A stretch of 64,000 nt of DNA from Corythucha ciliata (taxonomy: Eukaryota > Arthropoda > Insecta > Hemiptera > Tingidae), in assembly GCA_038030265.1 (NCBI GenBank), contig CM075943.1:13206001-13270000 (forward strand). The letters run 5' to 3'. The translations under genes were made by a program, and so were the position numbers. The notes beneath the pieces were generated by a model, which was given only the letters and a program-made list of their open reading frames with translations, did no database searches and was not told the DNA's origin. How positions within the stretch are numbered: the stretch's first letter is position 1; each line of letters opens with the position of its first letter. This document shows positions 11,820 through 21,971 of this stretch, piece after piece.

Positions 11820-12928
11820 CAAACAAGCGCTTTGTCTCAACTTCAGCAGTAAACCACCGATGTCTTTAAGCCATGAATTAGCGCTTTTTCCCAATCTTAG
11901 CAGCGAATTAGCGTTTTTTTCACATTTAGCCATGAATAAACGCTTTTTTCCATTTTGAAAGCGAATTATTGCTGTTTCTCAAATTGAGCTGTGAGTTATT
12001 AGCGATATATTCACATTTACCATTGAATTAACGCTTTTCCTCAATTTCAGCAATGAATTAGTGTTTTTTTTTCATATATGGCTGCTAGTTATTTTTTTTT
12101 TTTAGTTTTTCAATTTTAGCCATGAAAACGCGTTTAGAAATACTGGTTTGGTGTTCTCTTAATTTCAGCTTTAAATGAGAGCTTTTTCTCAATTTTATCG
12201 ACAAATTAGCGCTTTTTTCCATTTTGGCAGCGAGTTAGTGTTTTTTCTCCATTTTATCAGCATCAAATTAGCACTGTTCCTCAATTTGAGCAGTGAATTA
12301 TTAGCGCTCACATTTAGCCAAGAATTATCGCTGTCTTTAAGCAATAATTTGCGCTTGTTCTCAATTTTAGCAACGAAATAGCGATTTGTTCAAATTTAGC
12401 CATGAATTAGCGTCTTTTTCACATTTATAGCAATGAGTTAGCGCCTTTTCCTCCACTTTGAATGCAAATTATCACTGCTTCTCAATTTGAGTGATTTCTG
12501 ATTTATTAGCAAAGTATTCACATTTAGCCTTGATTTCTAGCGCCTTTTCCTCAATTTTAGCAATGAATTAGCGGTTTTTCACATTTGGCCGCCAATTAAC
12601 TTTCTTTTTTTTTCATTGAGTTAGCGTTTTTTCTCCATTTTAGCAGCAAGTTAGCACTTTTTCTCAATTTTAGCAGTGAATTAGTGACTTTTTCATATGT
12701 AGCCATGAATTAGCGATTTTTTCTCATTTAGCCATGGATTGGCCCTTTTTCTCCGTTTTGAAGGCGAATTATTCCTATTTCTCAATTTGAGCAGTGGGTT
12801 ACTAGCGATGTCACATTTATCATTGAATTTGTGCTTTTCCTCAATATTAGCAATGGATTAGCGATTTTCATAATGACCGCTAATTAACTCTTTTTTTAAA
12901 TTTTAGCCATGAAATCGCCTCCAGGAAT
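11820..12928 (+). repeat. Degenerate ~30-bp tandem repeat array (largest block)
   Basis: About 35 diverged units of the form AATTAGCG + T-run + C(A/T)CAATTTTAGC + (AGCG/CATG/AGTG). Unit length varies from 28 to 33 bp. The array continues to the assembly gap at 12929, so its true length is unknown. A short block of the same repeat lies at 10868-11040. Repeated peptide strings such as FFHFGSEL in translations come from the repeat itself. Confidence 0.85.
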
Positions 12929-13428
12929 NNNNNNNNNNNNNNNNNNNNNNNNNNNNNNNNNNNNNNNNNNNNNNNNNNNNNNNNNNNNNNNNNNNNNNNN
13001 NNNNNNNNNNNNNNNNNNNNNNNNNNNNNNNNNNNNNNNNNNNNNNNNNNNNNNNNNNNNNNNNNNNNNNNNNNNNNNNNNNNNNNNNNNNNNNNNNNNN
13101 NNNNNNNNNNNNNNNNNNNNNNNNNNNNNNNNNNNNNNNNNNNNNNNNNNNNNNNNNNNNNNNNNNNNNNNNNNNNNNNNNNNNNNNNNNNNNNNNNNNN
13201 NNNNNNNNNNNNNNNNNNNNNNNNNNNNNNNNNNNNNNNNNNNNNNNNNNNNNNNNNNNNNNNNNNNNNNNNNNNNNNNNNNNNNNNNNNNNNNNNNNNN
13301 NNNNNNNNNNNNNNNNNNNNNNNNNNNNNNNNNNNNNNNNNNNNNNNNNNNNNNNNNNNNNNNNNNNNNNNNNNNNNNNNNNNNNNNNNNNNNNNNNNNN
13401 NNNNNNNNNNNNNNNNNNNNNNNNNNNN
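12929..13428. other. Assembly gap (500 N)
   Basis: Exactly 500 unknown bases, the usual placeholder for a gap of unknown size. It follows a tandem array, a common cause of assembly breaks. Confidence 0.99.
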
Positions 13429-13559
13429 TGCTTGTTCAAACTCCAAATTTCGTGGGTTTTGCTCTTTCAAAAACCTCTTTTACTGAATTTCACTCTTTCA
13501 GAACCTTTATTACATAAAATTTATTATAAATTTATTTACATGACAAAGACCAACGTCGA

Positions 13560-14919
13560 AAAGCCAGAGCAGTTCATCCACCAAGGGAGGGGGGGGCGGT
13601 TTCATCATTGCACAAATCAATTTCTTTCTCCCTAAGTGATGTACCAACACTATTTCGAGCAAGATCGTTCTTGATGGCTCCCCACACCAACTCAATCGGA
13701 TTTAAGTCGGGGTGATAAGGAGGGAGACGCAGAGGTATGTGACTAAAATATCGGATCAAGTCATCCACCACGAAGGATTTCTCGATGGGAACGCTTCTCA
13801 CGAGTTCGAGAAGTTCTGCTTTAATTGATGTTTCGCAGAATTCGATGCCATGCTGGGAAAGCTATTCGACAATCACGCGCTTAAGGCTGCCGGAATTCGG
13901 CTTTTTGTTTCTTTCGAGGCAATGATAACTCGCGTTGTTCATGACTATATGACACTGCCTGCCGCGCGCTTTTCGTTGGGTAGGAAGCACGTACTGAGCC
14001 ATTTCGAGAAATTCTCAGCATTCATGGACGTGTGATAGTCCCCTGAAGTACTTGAGGATTTGAAAATCAGGAGACCGTCTTTAACGAAGCCTTGTTCCCC
14101 ACCTCCATGAACAATAATAAGTCGATTGCCCTTGCCTGAAATATAAAATCACGAGAAACTATTTTCATGCTAAAGAAATGAAGAATCATCAGCTCACCTA
14201 TTTTATGAGTAGCCCCCAATTCGTCCTCCGACTGCCAACAGGATGTAACGTTGTGGGCCTCTTGTACGTACGTTTCATCCAGGAAGACAATATTCTTGTT
14301 GGCCTCTCGAAGTTTTTTTATCTCCCTCAGGTAGGAGACCCTACGGGCCGCAACTTCTGGCCGCTCAATTAGAATTTTACGATTGGATTGACACTACTTC
14401 TTCCACTTAAACCGCAGGTGATGTAGGCGCTGCCGAATGTACTCCTTACCGCAGTCTACAACGCCTTGCTCTAGTAACTCCTTATGGAGAAGCCTAATTG
14501 ACGGGCACTGCTTTTTAACAGCATAAAACTGCGAACTTTAAAACGAATGGCACTGTCAGTAAAAGAATCGAACTCGACTCGCTTCTTTGTGGAATGTTCT
14601 TCCTCGTAGGTGTGGTGAAAAGTGACCGACTCGTACTCGAGCCCTCTGAGGTCGATCGTTCAGCTTTCTTCACGATGCGGAAAACAGAAGACCGGGAAAC
14701 ACCGGTCGCCTCAGCCACCAAACTGTTGATGTCGGGCTTAGGCTCTTCCTCTACCTCCTGCCGGGTAAAATACTGAAAAACTGAAAAAACGATTTGCCTT
14801 GCTTGGCTTCCTAAAGTTCTTCTTTTCGGTCTTTCACTCATTTCTGAAATCAAATACAACATCTTGTCTCTCAAAGTATTAAAATCATTAATTATCTCAT
14901 GTCTACTTACTTTAATCAC
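13560..14919 (-). pseudogene. DDE transposase pseudogene (Tc1/IS630-like, DDE_3 type) with one intron
   Basis: Minus-strand order: an N-terminal block with a helix-turn-helix-like segment (SLVAEATGVSRSSVFRIVKK, about 14690-14745); a middle part where the family pattern passes through frame changes and a stop (near 14390); the first catalytic Asp in IVFLDETYVQEAH (about 14270); a 62-nt intron (14136-14197); the segment around the second catalytic residue (about 13935); and the C-terminal PPYHPDLNPIELVWGAIKND (about 13700) holding the third acidic residue. At the second site the frame is shifted by two inserted bases, and the codon that should be Asp reads AAC (Asn). The open blocks are 14919-14515 and 13801-13574. 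The likely original start is the Met before SERPKRRTLG. No terminal inverted repeats were identified, so it may be a decayed transposon or a retired domesticated gene. Confidence 0.8.
14136..14197 (-). other. 62-nt spliceosomal intron in the transposase pseudogene
   Basis: The minus strand reads AATAG|GTGAGCT at the donor (14197) and ATTTCAG|GCAAGG at the acceptor (14136). Removing the 62 nt joins the protein in frame through a Gly codon between the conserved blocks HKI and KGNR. The length is typical of insect introns. Confidence 0.75.
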
Positions 14920-15175
14920 GACAAAAAAACCGTTGAGGCAAAAAAAACACTCATATCACTGATAGAAATATCGGACAATATCGATTGCACGAAAAACTGG
15001 TGGGGGGTTAAGTACATACTAATCGGCACTAGTAGCGCTACCGTCGATTTCTTTAGTCTTTGGCCGGGCTATAGTCCCGAAGTTTTTTCCTCCCAGACTG
15101 CCCTCTTCCTGGACTATTATTTTAGTTCGAGAGATGGTAGTCCTACTCAACTGGAAGAACATAGTCACGAAAGGT

Positions 15176-16733
15176 GTGCAAAATGATGGCATATGACCCC
15201 CGTATTCACGAGTCCGGGAGTCGGCCGTGCTGTATCCAGTGTTGAATCGATACCAATAAAGTATCGTACTCATTTGAAGTATCGAATAGTACTAGGTATT
15301 GGGAAAAAAGTATCGATACTCATATAACTTGTTTAATATGGCATCGTATAAAAAGTATATGTACTCCAAGTACATATGTACCAAAAGTACTTGATATTGA
15401 TTCAAAAGTATCGATACTTTAGTGGTATCGATTCAAATCGCTTGTAAGAAACCCCCTCCAACCACCACTGAACAAAAGCACTACCATCTCTAATGATTTT
15501 TCGAGTCGTCAATCACTACTCCCTTATACAAATAAAGACTCATTTAAATCGAAACACAATGACTACTTAAGCTCGATGCACACTGTGCAACTTTTGAAAT
15601 AGGATTGCCTACCAGTTTTAAAAAATATCCGGTCACTACCGGGGACCATATATTTTCTTTCGACCTGCAAACAAATAGCAAACATGCTACGAAAAATGCA
15701 TAGTGTGCACCGAGCTTATGACTCTCTTACTTAACCGATACTTTTACGATACCGAATGAATGCACCCGATACCGAATATCTACTTATTTGAATCAATACC
15801 CATTCAATAACAAGTAAAAGTACCAATTTGAAACGATACCGAATCAATACCCATTCGATACCGAGTATTTACTTGTTTGAATCAATACTCATTCGACACC
15901 GAGTAAAAGTACTCATTTTAATCAATACCCATTCGATACCGTATCGTTTCAAACGAGTAAATACTCGGTATCGAATGGGTATTGATTCAGTATCGTACTA
16001 GTTTGAATCAATACCTATTCGATACCAATTAAAGAACTCATTTCAAACGGTACGTTTCGGATGCCGGGAGTTTACTTGTTTAAATTAATTTGAAAAATAA
16101 GAAATACTCGGTATTGATTAAAAAGTATCGAATCGTACTCAGTATCGAATGATAAGTATGGATTCCTGAAGTACTCATTTCCCGGTATCGAATCAAAGTA
16201 TCTAAATAATACTTGGTATCGAAAAAAGTGTCGATACCAAAACTACTGAGAATCGATAGTTTACTCTATTTACTAGTATCGATTGAAAACTAGCTGTACC
16301 TGGGGCCTAAGGATTTTATAGTTAATTAAAGTCCTTAATGGGACATGCGAATTTAACCGAGAACATAGTCCTGAAACTGGTTTCCTTCGAAAAGGCTACG
16401 GAGCTGATTACGAATATGATCGTCTTCCGGCGTCTGCCCGGGGCATTTGCACTCTGTGGCTCGTCAAACTCACGAAATTTGGAAAATTTAAATTAACCGG
16501 AAAAACGAAGTCCAGAAAATGCTCTTATGCAACAGGTGTAAATTGTAATCATCCCCATAAAACCTATCGAATAAGACCAATTTCAGGACTATGTTCTACC
16601 GGTTAAATTTATGTCCCAAATCAAGGACTTTAATTAGCTATTAATAAGTATAATAAAATCCATAGGCCCCAGATACGACATGACAGACTCCCGAACTCGT
16701 AAATAGGTGATCAAAGCTATCATTATGCACAGC
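15176..16733. mobile_element. ~1.56-kb terminal-inverted-repeat element filled with TATCGA-type repeats
   Basis: The left end (GTGCAAAATGATGGC ... CACGAGTCCGGGAGTC) is matched in inverse by the right end (GACTCCCGAACTCGT ... ATCATTATGCAC), about 60 bp with moderate identity. A second inverted pair lies inside the right half: AAAGTCCTTAATGGGACAT ... GAACATAGTCCTGAAACTGG (16335-16382) against 16567-16640. Between 15240 and 16290 the sequence is built from GGTATCGAAT/ATTCGATACC units alternating with AGTACTC/ACTCATTT segments in both orientations. Two exact GTATCGATAC palindromes occur (15310-15319 and 15408-15417). It has no coding capacity. I read it as a non-autonomous DNA transposon with an expanded internal satellite. 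Confidence 0.6.
15571..15716. mobile_element. ~146-bp MITE nested in the TATCGA element
   Basis: The ends GCTCGATGCACACTGTGCA and its near complement TGCATAGTGTGCACCGAGC face each other. The flanks offer a TA or TTA target duplication. One end of the same family (TGCATCGTATGCACCGAGC) occurs again at 30422-30438. Confidence 0.7.
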
Positions 16734-17125
16734 TTAAAACACGCGAACTACAATTTTCTAGTATATTAAATTCGCTACAATTTGAGGCACGGCCCAGATC
16801 TATAGGGCAGATAGTAGCCAGAATACAGCTCTTCAAAATTGGTAATTTGTTGTTTTTTCAAAGAAGTTTTAAGTTTATAATAAGTTGAAAAGCTCCCTTT
16901 AAAGCTTCGTTAGGCACTGTTAGCGTACGATTTGTGATAAAACATTGTCAGTGGTAGGTTTCACACAAAACAAAGCCAAAAATTTCATCATTTTGGCAAA
17001 ACAAATTACCAATTTTGAAGCGCTGTATCTTGCCTATTGTCTAATCTACAGAGCTGCATCAGGTCTCAAATTTTAGAAAATTCAATATACTTGAAAAACG
17101 TATAGTTGAGTAGCGTTTTTTGGTC
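16732..17125. mobile_element. MITE with long (~120-bp) imperfect inverted repeats
   Basis: The block from AAACACGCGAACTACAATTT through GAATACAGCTCTTCAAAATT GGTAATTTGTT (about 16738-16850) reappears inverted at 17000-17120 (AAACAAATTACCAATTTTGA ... AATATACTTG). Identity is moderate, so it is an old copy. The loop is ~145 bp and non-coding. Confidence 0.6.
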
Positions 17126-17748
17126 AAAAAAGTGAAATTCTTTTGTTTTGTTCTGAGTGAAACCAAACACTGATCGTGAGACATTTTTATATGCCCGTTC
17201 GAGAACGAGAGCCTGAAGAATAGTAGAGTTATGATTACGGATAAAAACGCTGCAAATTTTACACATGTGTTTATTATTCAAGAATGTAGCCAAATCACGC
17301 TTGAAATTACATGAAAATCGACACCCCGCACACCCCTATTATTTCAAAACCTTTGAAAACCCCCATTTTGAACCCACTTTTGACCCATAAGTATCCAGGG
17401 AGTTAGTTGATCAAACTGATCAGCTGTTAGGACTTAGGACCAACTAGATCCCAAGTGGAGTTTATGTGCGAAAGAACGAGTTTTTTCGAGCAATCCTAGG
17501 GGAAGATATTATGGCCAAGACGGGGTACGGCGGACGGACATTGCAGACATCGAATCTAGACATGTTGAAACGTACACAGAAAAAGTTTGAGGGTGGGTTG
17601 TAAAAATTTTGTTCTGACCGAAAGCATAGGTGTATTATTCATAATGAATAATAAACCAAAATTTTCAACGGCTGTATCTTAAAAAAGTCAACTACGTTCA
17701 GAATGAATGATAAACCAAAATATTATAATTTCCTTGGAACTCGCCTAA
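17126..17748. other. Stretch without recognisable gene
   Basis: No convincing coding or structural feature. A short direct repeat around AATAATAAACCAAAAT (about 17645 and 17708) is the only pattern I noticed. Confidence 0.5.
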
Positions 17749-18835
17749 AGCCACACACGATCAAACATCCTTGACAAGCAGGTTTGATCGTGTGTGGAGT
17801 CATGTTTGAAGGTTTGACATCACTGGCGGTTTTCAGTCACTGCCAGAAAATTTGCTCGCAAACATGAGGTTTGGCAAACAGATTTGATCGTGTGTATGTG
17901 TTTTGTGACGAGGCTGACACCTGTCAAAATTATCCCTTCAAAATTATAAAAAATAACGATCCCCTCCTCATATGATTGAGAGGTAGGGATAAAAACATAA
18001 TAAAAATAAAAAATAAAAAGGCAGTCAGTCTAGGGTCTAGATCGGGCACGAGATCAGAAAGACACGAAAAAGAAAGAGTAAACTTTCACGGGGGCAAGGA
18101 GGACCGCTATAGTGATACTGATACCAGAAGACGGAAGTCACACGACAAGTGACACAGAAAGAACACACCGTCAACTTACACCATATCAGAAGAGAACGGC
18201 CTGACACACACGGCCAAGATTAGAAAACGGAGTCACACGAAGTGAGAAACACCAGAAAAGTCGACACCAAAAAAAGTGATCACCGAGAAGTCGCGGAGAA
18301 GCCCGCCTTGCTCGCTGTCCACTCGTCAACATCCCCAGTCATCTCACTCACACCAATCACATACACTTACACCTACCCCACCCCTCAATCAGTGGCATTA
18401 AATCAAAGGAAGCCGGAAGAAGAAAACACAGAGGTTAGTCAATTTGACTCTCCCCTTGGCTTAAGACGCCCCACTAATTGATCCTTGATCAAAATTTCAG
18501 CTATCGTTCAGCAATAAAGAAGTTCGTTAATAAATATCATAAACTGTTGTTAGTTTATTTCTTTTGAGCCGAGCAAACCCAAATTTAAGAATCACAAGGT
18601 GTGGCCAAGTGGGAAAAACCCACGTAACCACACCACAGTTTCAATCAACAAACCTTCAAACCATCGAGAAAAAGGGGTATTGGGACACTGCTGAAGCTTG
18701 GGTGCGCGTTTGAAGTTGAAGCTTGACGGCAAGTTTGACCGTGTGGGTGTGGCGTCAAACGTCAAACATGCTTGACAAGCGCAACTAATAAAACCATGCT
18801 TGTCAAGCATGCTTGATGACCGTGTGTGGCCCCCT
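17749..18835. mobile_element. ~1.1-kb element with GCCACACACG terminal inverted repeats
   Basis: The left end GCCACACACGATCAAACATC CTTGACAAG is mirrored at the right end (CTTGTCAAGCATGCTTGATG ACCGTGTGTGGC). Sub-terminal copies of TTTGATCGTGTGTG and CAAGCATGCTTG recur several times inside both ends, as transposase-binding repeats often do. The flanks allow a TAA/TTAA duplication (CTAA before, TTAA after), which would fit a Harbinger-type element, but I am not certain. A 79-codon open frame inside (18242-18481) has no family features. Confidence 0.6.
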
Positions 18836-21194
18836 TAATGATATAACGTGATCGGTAAAAAATAGCGAGCGAGAGCGGACTGTATTCTGTCTCTCTCGCA
18901 CACTTGTCGTCCACTTTAGCTTTAAAACGCATAGTAGTATGGGTGCGTAGTAGTATGGGGCCGGAGAGGGGAGAGCGCGCCTGACTTCGGCCACGCCCAC
19001 ATAGCACCACTTGGCAGTCCTGTGAGCTTGAAACTTGAAGGAATTGAATTCACAATTCGCTTTTATTTCTAACTAAAACACTTTTTTTTCTCAACTGCAG
19101 AGCAAGTTTTAGATTTTATTATCGAAAAGTCATTTTATTGATTTTTAAAAGAAAAATTAAGTATCGTGATTTTCGATAGGAACTATACAACTCTCGTTAA
19201 AGTTACAGAACCAACCCCTGGAAATCTTGTTTTTCGGTCAAAAAACTGGTAATTTATTAATAATGTTTTTTTCGGATACGATTACGCGGCTATGAAACAG
19301 GATATTTAACACCAGAATTCGATATTCCAATTTGAATGTTCTATTTTCGGAATTTTATTTTCAGAGTGACGTTGAAAAAACAACAAATTTGAAGGGTCCC
19401 GGGGAAGTAGAATCAAGTCCACTTAAAACTAAACTTATAGAAAATTGAATTCAACATTTGTGAACTCATAGGGGTTTTTTTTTTACCCGAGGAAGAAAAT
19501 AGGCAAAAATCATAATTTGACCAGAAATTCGTATATTTGAAAAAGGCAACCATCAGCTGCTTGGGTGGACTGGACTGAAGTCCTCTTCTTCCCTTAGGCG
19601 CGCGTTTTTCCCTTGTACGGTATATTGTTTACCGTGTTTCTGAAGGACTCAAGCCACTTTACGCTTTTATCGAATCAACTAAATTGTAGTGCACAGAACA
19701 AGCTGCCAAATGGCCTCACAAGATACATTCGTAGCAAAAGTGGACTGAGGTCGTTTTCCCTGGAGCCCTTCATTTGATTGTTAATTCGCCAGCTATTCCA
19801 GACCAAAAACCGAATACAATGATTGTTCAGAGAGAGAGCGAAAATGAAAACTAGAAAGGCATCCAAAAACGAAATAAAATCGTCCAATACAACAGAGTCA
19901 TACAAAAAACCTCTTTTTTTTTTTTACCTCAAATAAAACCTCAAATACATATAGTATGCACGAAATCGATCAATTCAATAATTTTGGTAGATCTTTATTC
20001 GACTTTGACATTTAGCTGTTTGATTTTCCAATGCTTGTGGGCTTCGTCAACTTTTCTTCCTTCAGAAGGGCTATCGAAGTCGAATCTTCCACCTGAAAAA
20101 GAGCGGTTATGTTCTTGAATCCTCGCGAAGCCTCAGGTAGAGGAAAAAAACAAAATGCAAATACAATAGAGAAGAGGGAATTTAATGAAACAGAGCTCCC
20201 CGGTCACTGGAAAAATCCTGGATGCGCGTCTGATGGAACCAGAACAAAGATGCGGTTCAAGCCTCACTTTCAGTTCAGACCGTCAACATCAAGACCAAAT
20301 ATATAGGAACTGACTTGTAACAGTCATGGGCTTGGCCGGGGGGGGGGTCAAGGATGGACAGCTGCCTTCTCTTGTTCAACGCGGGCCGCCTTTTTATTTT
20401 GTGAAAGATAAAAATAGCAATAGCCTTTGAAATCTCATGGATAACTAACTAACAAATCGGAACTTAGCGTCAAACAGAGCCCCATAAATTAACCAAGTGG
20501 TCAAAAACTGGACATGATAACTCTGAGGTCGGATTTTTCATGAAATGAAGTCCAATTGGGCCCCGGGACCCGTCTTTTTGGCCACAGAAACCATCCTTTT
20601 GGCTTTTTAAAGAGCCAGAGCCGCGAAAATTGTTTCCTGAAACAAGCCAGAGCCATTACATGAAATGATTGCCAACAATGGGAAATCCTTGAAAACAATG
20701 GGACTTTGAAAGGCCCAAAACCACAAGTTCTGATGAACAACAAAAACTCCGAAATTTGGCATTTTGAAGGATCTAAGGCCGCGATTTTTTCTTCGTCAAT
20801 TTTAATTTGGGTTTTAATGGTCCAAAATCATGATTATACTTGGCCTCTGGGCGAGACAAGCACCGAACTTAGGCTTTGTGAAAGGTTCAAGTCCGAAAAA
20901 TAGTTGTTTTTTTTATAACCAAATTTCGCCTGGACCAAATATCGTCCGGTAACGACCGGAAAACAAGAAATTGTTTTGTTTTCTGTCTCAAAATTAGCAG
21001 TCTCTGGATTAATAATCAAACCCTGTGGGGGGGGGGGGAGGTCATACCTTGTTGATTAGTGTGAATTGCGAAGACCCGCCCGCCCTTGGGAAAAACGACC
21101 CGCACGAGGCTTAGGATCCACTCACCAGGATTCGGATTAGCAAAGATGCGGTGCAGATGTAGCCAGGGCCTATTGCTCCGGAAACTGACAGAAA
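18836..21194. other. Stretch without recognisable gene; diverged repeats at 20500-21000
   Basis: No gene-like frame. Between about 20560 and 20920 a loose repeat around AAAGRGCCAGAGCCGCGAAA / AAGGATCTAAGGCCGCG appears. A similar pattern is at 45000-45200, so this is another diverged repeat class. A G-run of 11 lies near 21027. Confidence 0.5.
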
Positions 21195-21199
21195 CCGCC

Positions 21200-21818
21200 T
21201 GTTAAAGTTCAATAAAAAACTCGGGATAAATTGTCGCGGAGGAGAAAAAATAATCAGAGACCGTTTCAAAAAAACTGAGGGGGAATTCAAATAAAAATTG
21301 GGCTGAGATTATCCGTTTACAACCCTTTCATAAAATACTCGTGGAAGTTAAAATTGTGGGCTTTTTCATCAACGGTAATGGCCGGTACAAAAAAGCATGC
21401 GGACTCACCGTTGCTTGTCGAATCAAATACCTTCACCAGGGTCCAATACCGGCGTCTCTTCGTATAACCGTTGTCGTCTTGATTGTCCTCACGAAAGAAT
21501 CAATAGGTGGGACTTCAATTCAAAAAGAACACCTTTCTCACTTTTCATAAAAATGTCTATAATAAAAACTTTCTTCTTTTTACAGATTCTACGTTACGTC
21601 TCTCATAGCGTCTCAAATAAGTCTCTTCTTCTTTTCCACTGAGCGTAGGGCTCATCCCCCCTTACACATAAATCCTTTTCGAGAGCCAATCAAATTAAGC
21701 TAAGCATACAAATCTCAATCTTACCAACTAATAACGAAATGAAATGTCTCTTATTTTTTTCTTTCATAATTTCAGAGCGAACACTGTCTCCAACTCGCGC
21801 ACTTTTCCACCGCCAACA
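21200..21818 (-). repeat. 3' LTR of the BEL element (619 bp)
   Basis: It is collinear with 27360-27690 plus 28662-28949. It ends in TG/CA. The minus-strand 3' LTR follows the polypurine tract. Its length matches the other LTR exactly once the insertion is removed. Confidence 0.95.
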
Positions 21819-21832
21819 TACTCCCACCTAAG
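21819..21832 (-). promoter_or_regulatory. Polypurine tract of the BEL element
   Basis: On the minus strand AGGTGGGAGTA lies directly against the first base of the 3' LTR, the expected plus-strand priming site. Confidence 0.7.
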
Positions 21833-21971
21833 TTGGGCCACCAACTTATCAATTCTAAGTCATAATTATAATACAAAACATGTAAAATTGTCAAAATTTA
21901 AAACAAATTATATAGAATCGAAATAAGTAAACAAAACAAAAGTCTTTTTCTTCATAAATCAAACAGGAAAC

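Noticed and set aside
12175..12381. 68-codon plus-strand frame with repeated FFHFGSEL-like segments
   Set aside because: It lies inside the degenerate 30-bp array. The peptide periodicity follows the DNA repeat and the frame has no stable start or neighbour.
12880..13517. Long open frames across 12880-13517 and 45880-46584
   Set aside because: They consist of unknown bases in the two 500-N gaps and are not real frames.
15230..16300. CRISPR-like array from the repeated GGTATCGAAT units
   Set aside because: Units vary in spacing and direction with no uniform spacers, in a eukaryotic context with terminal inverted repeats.
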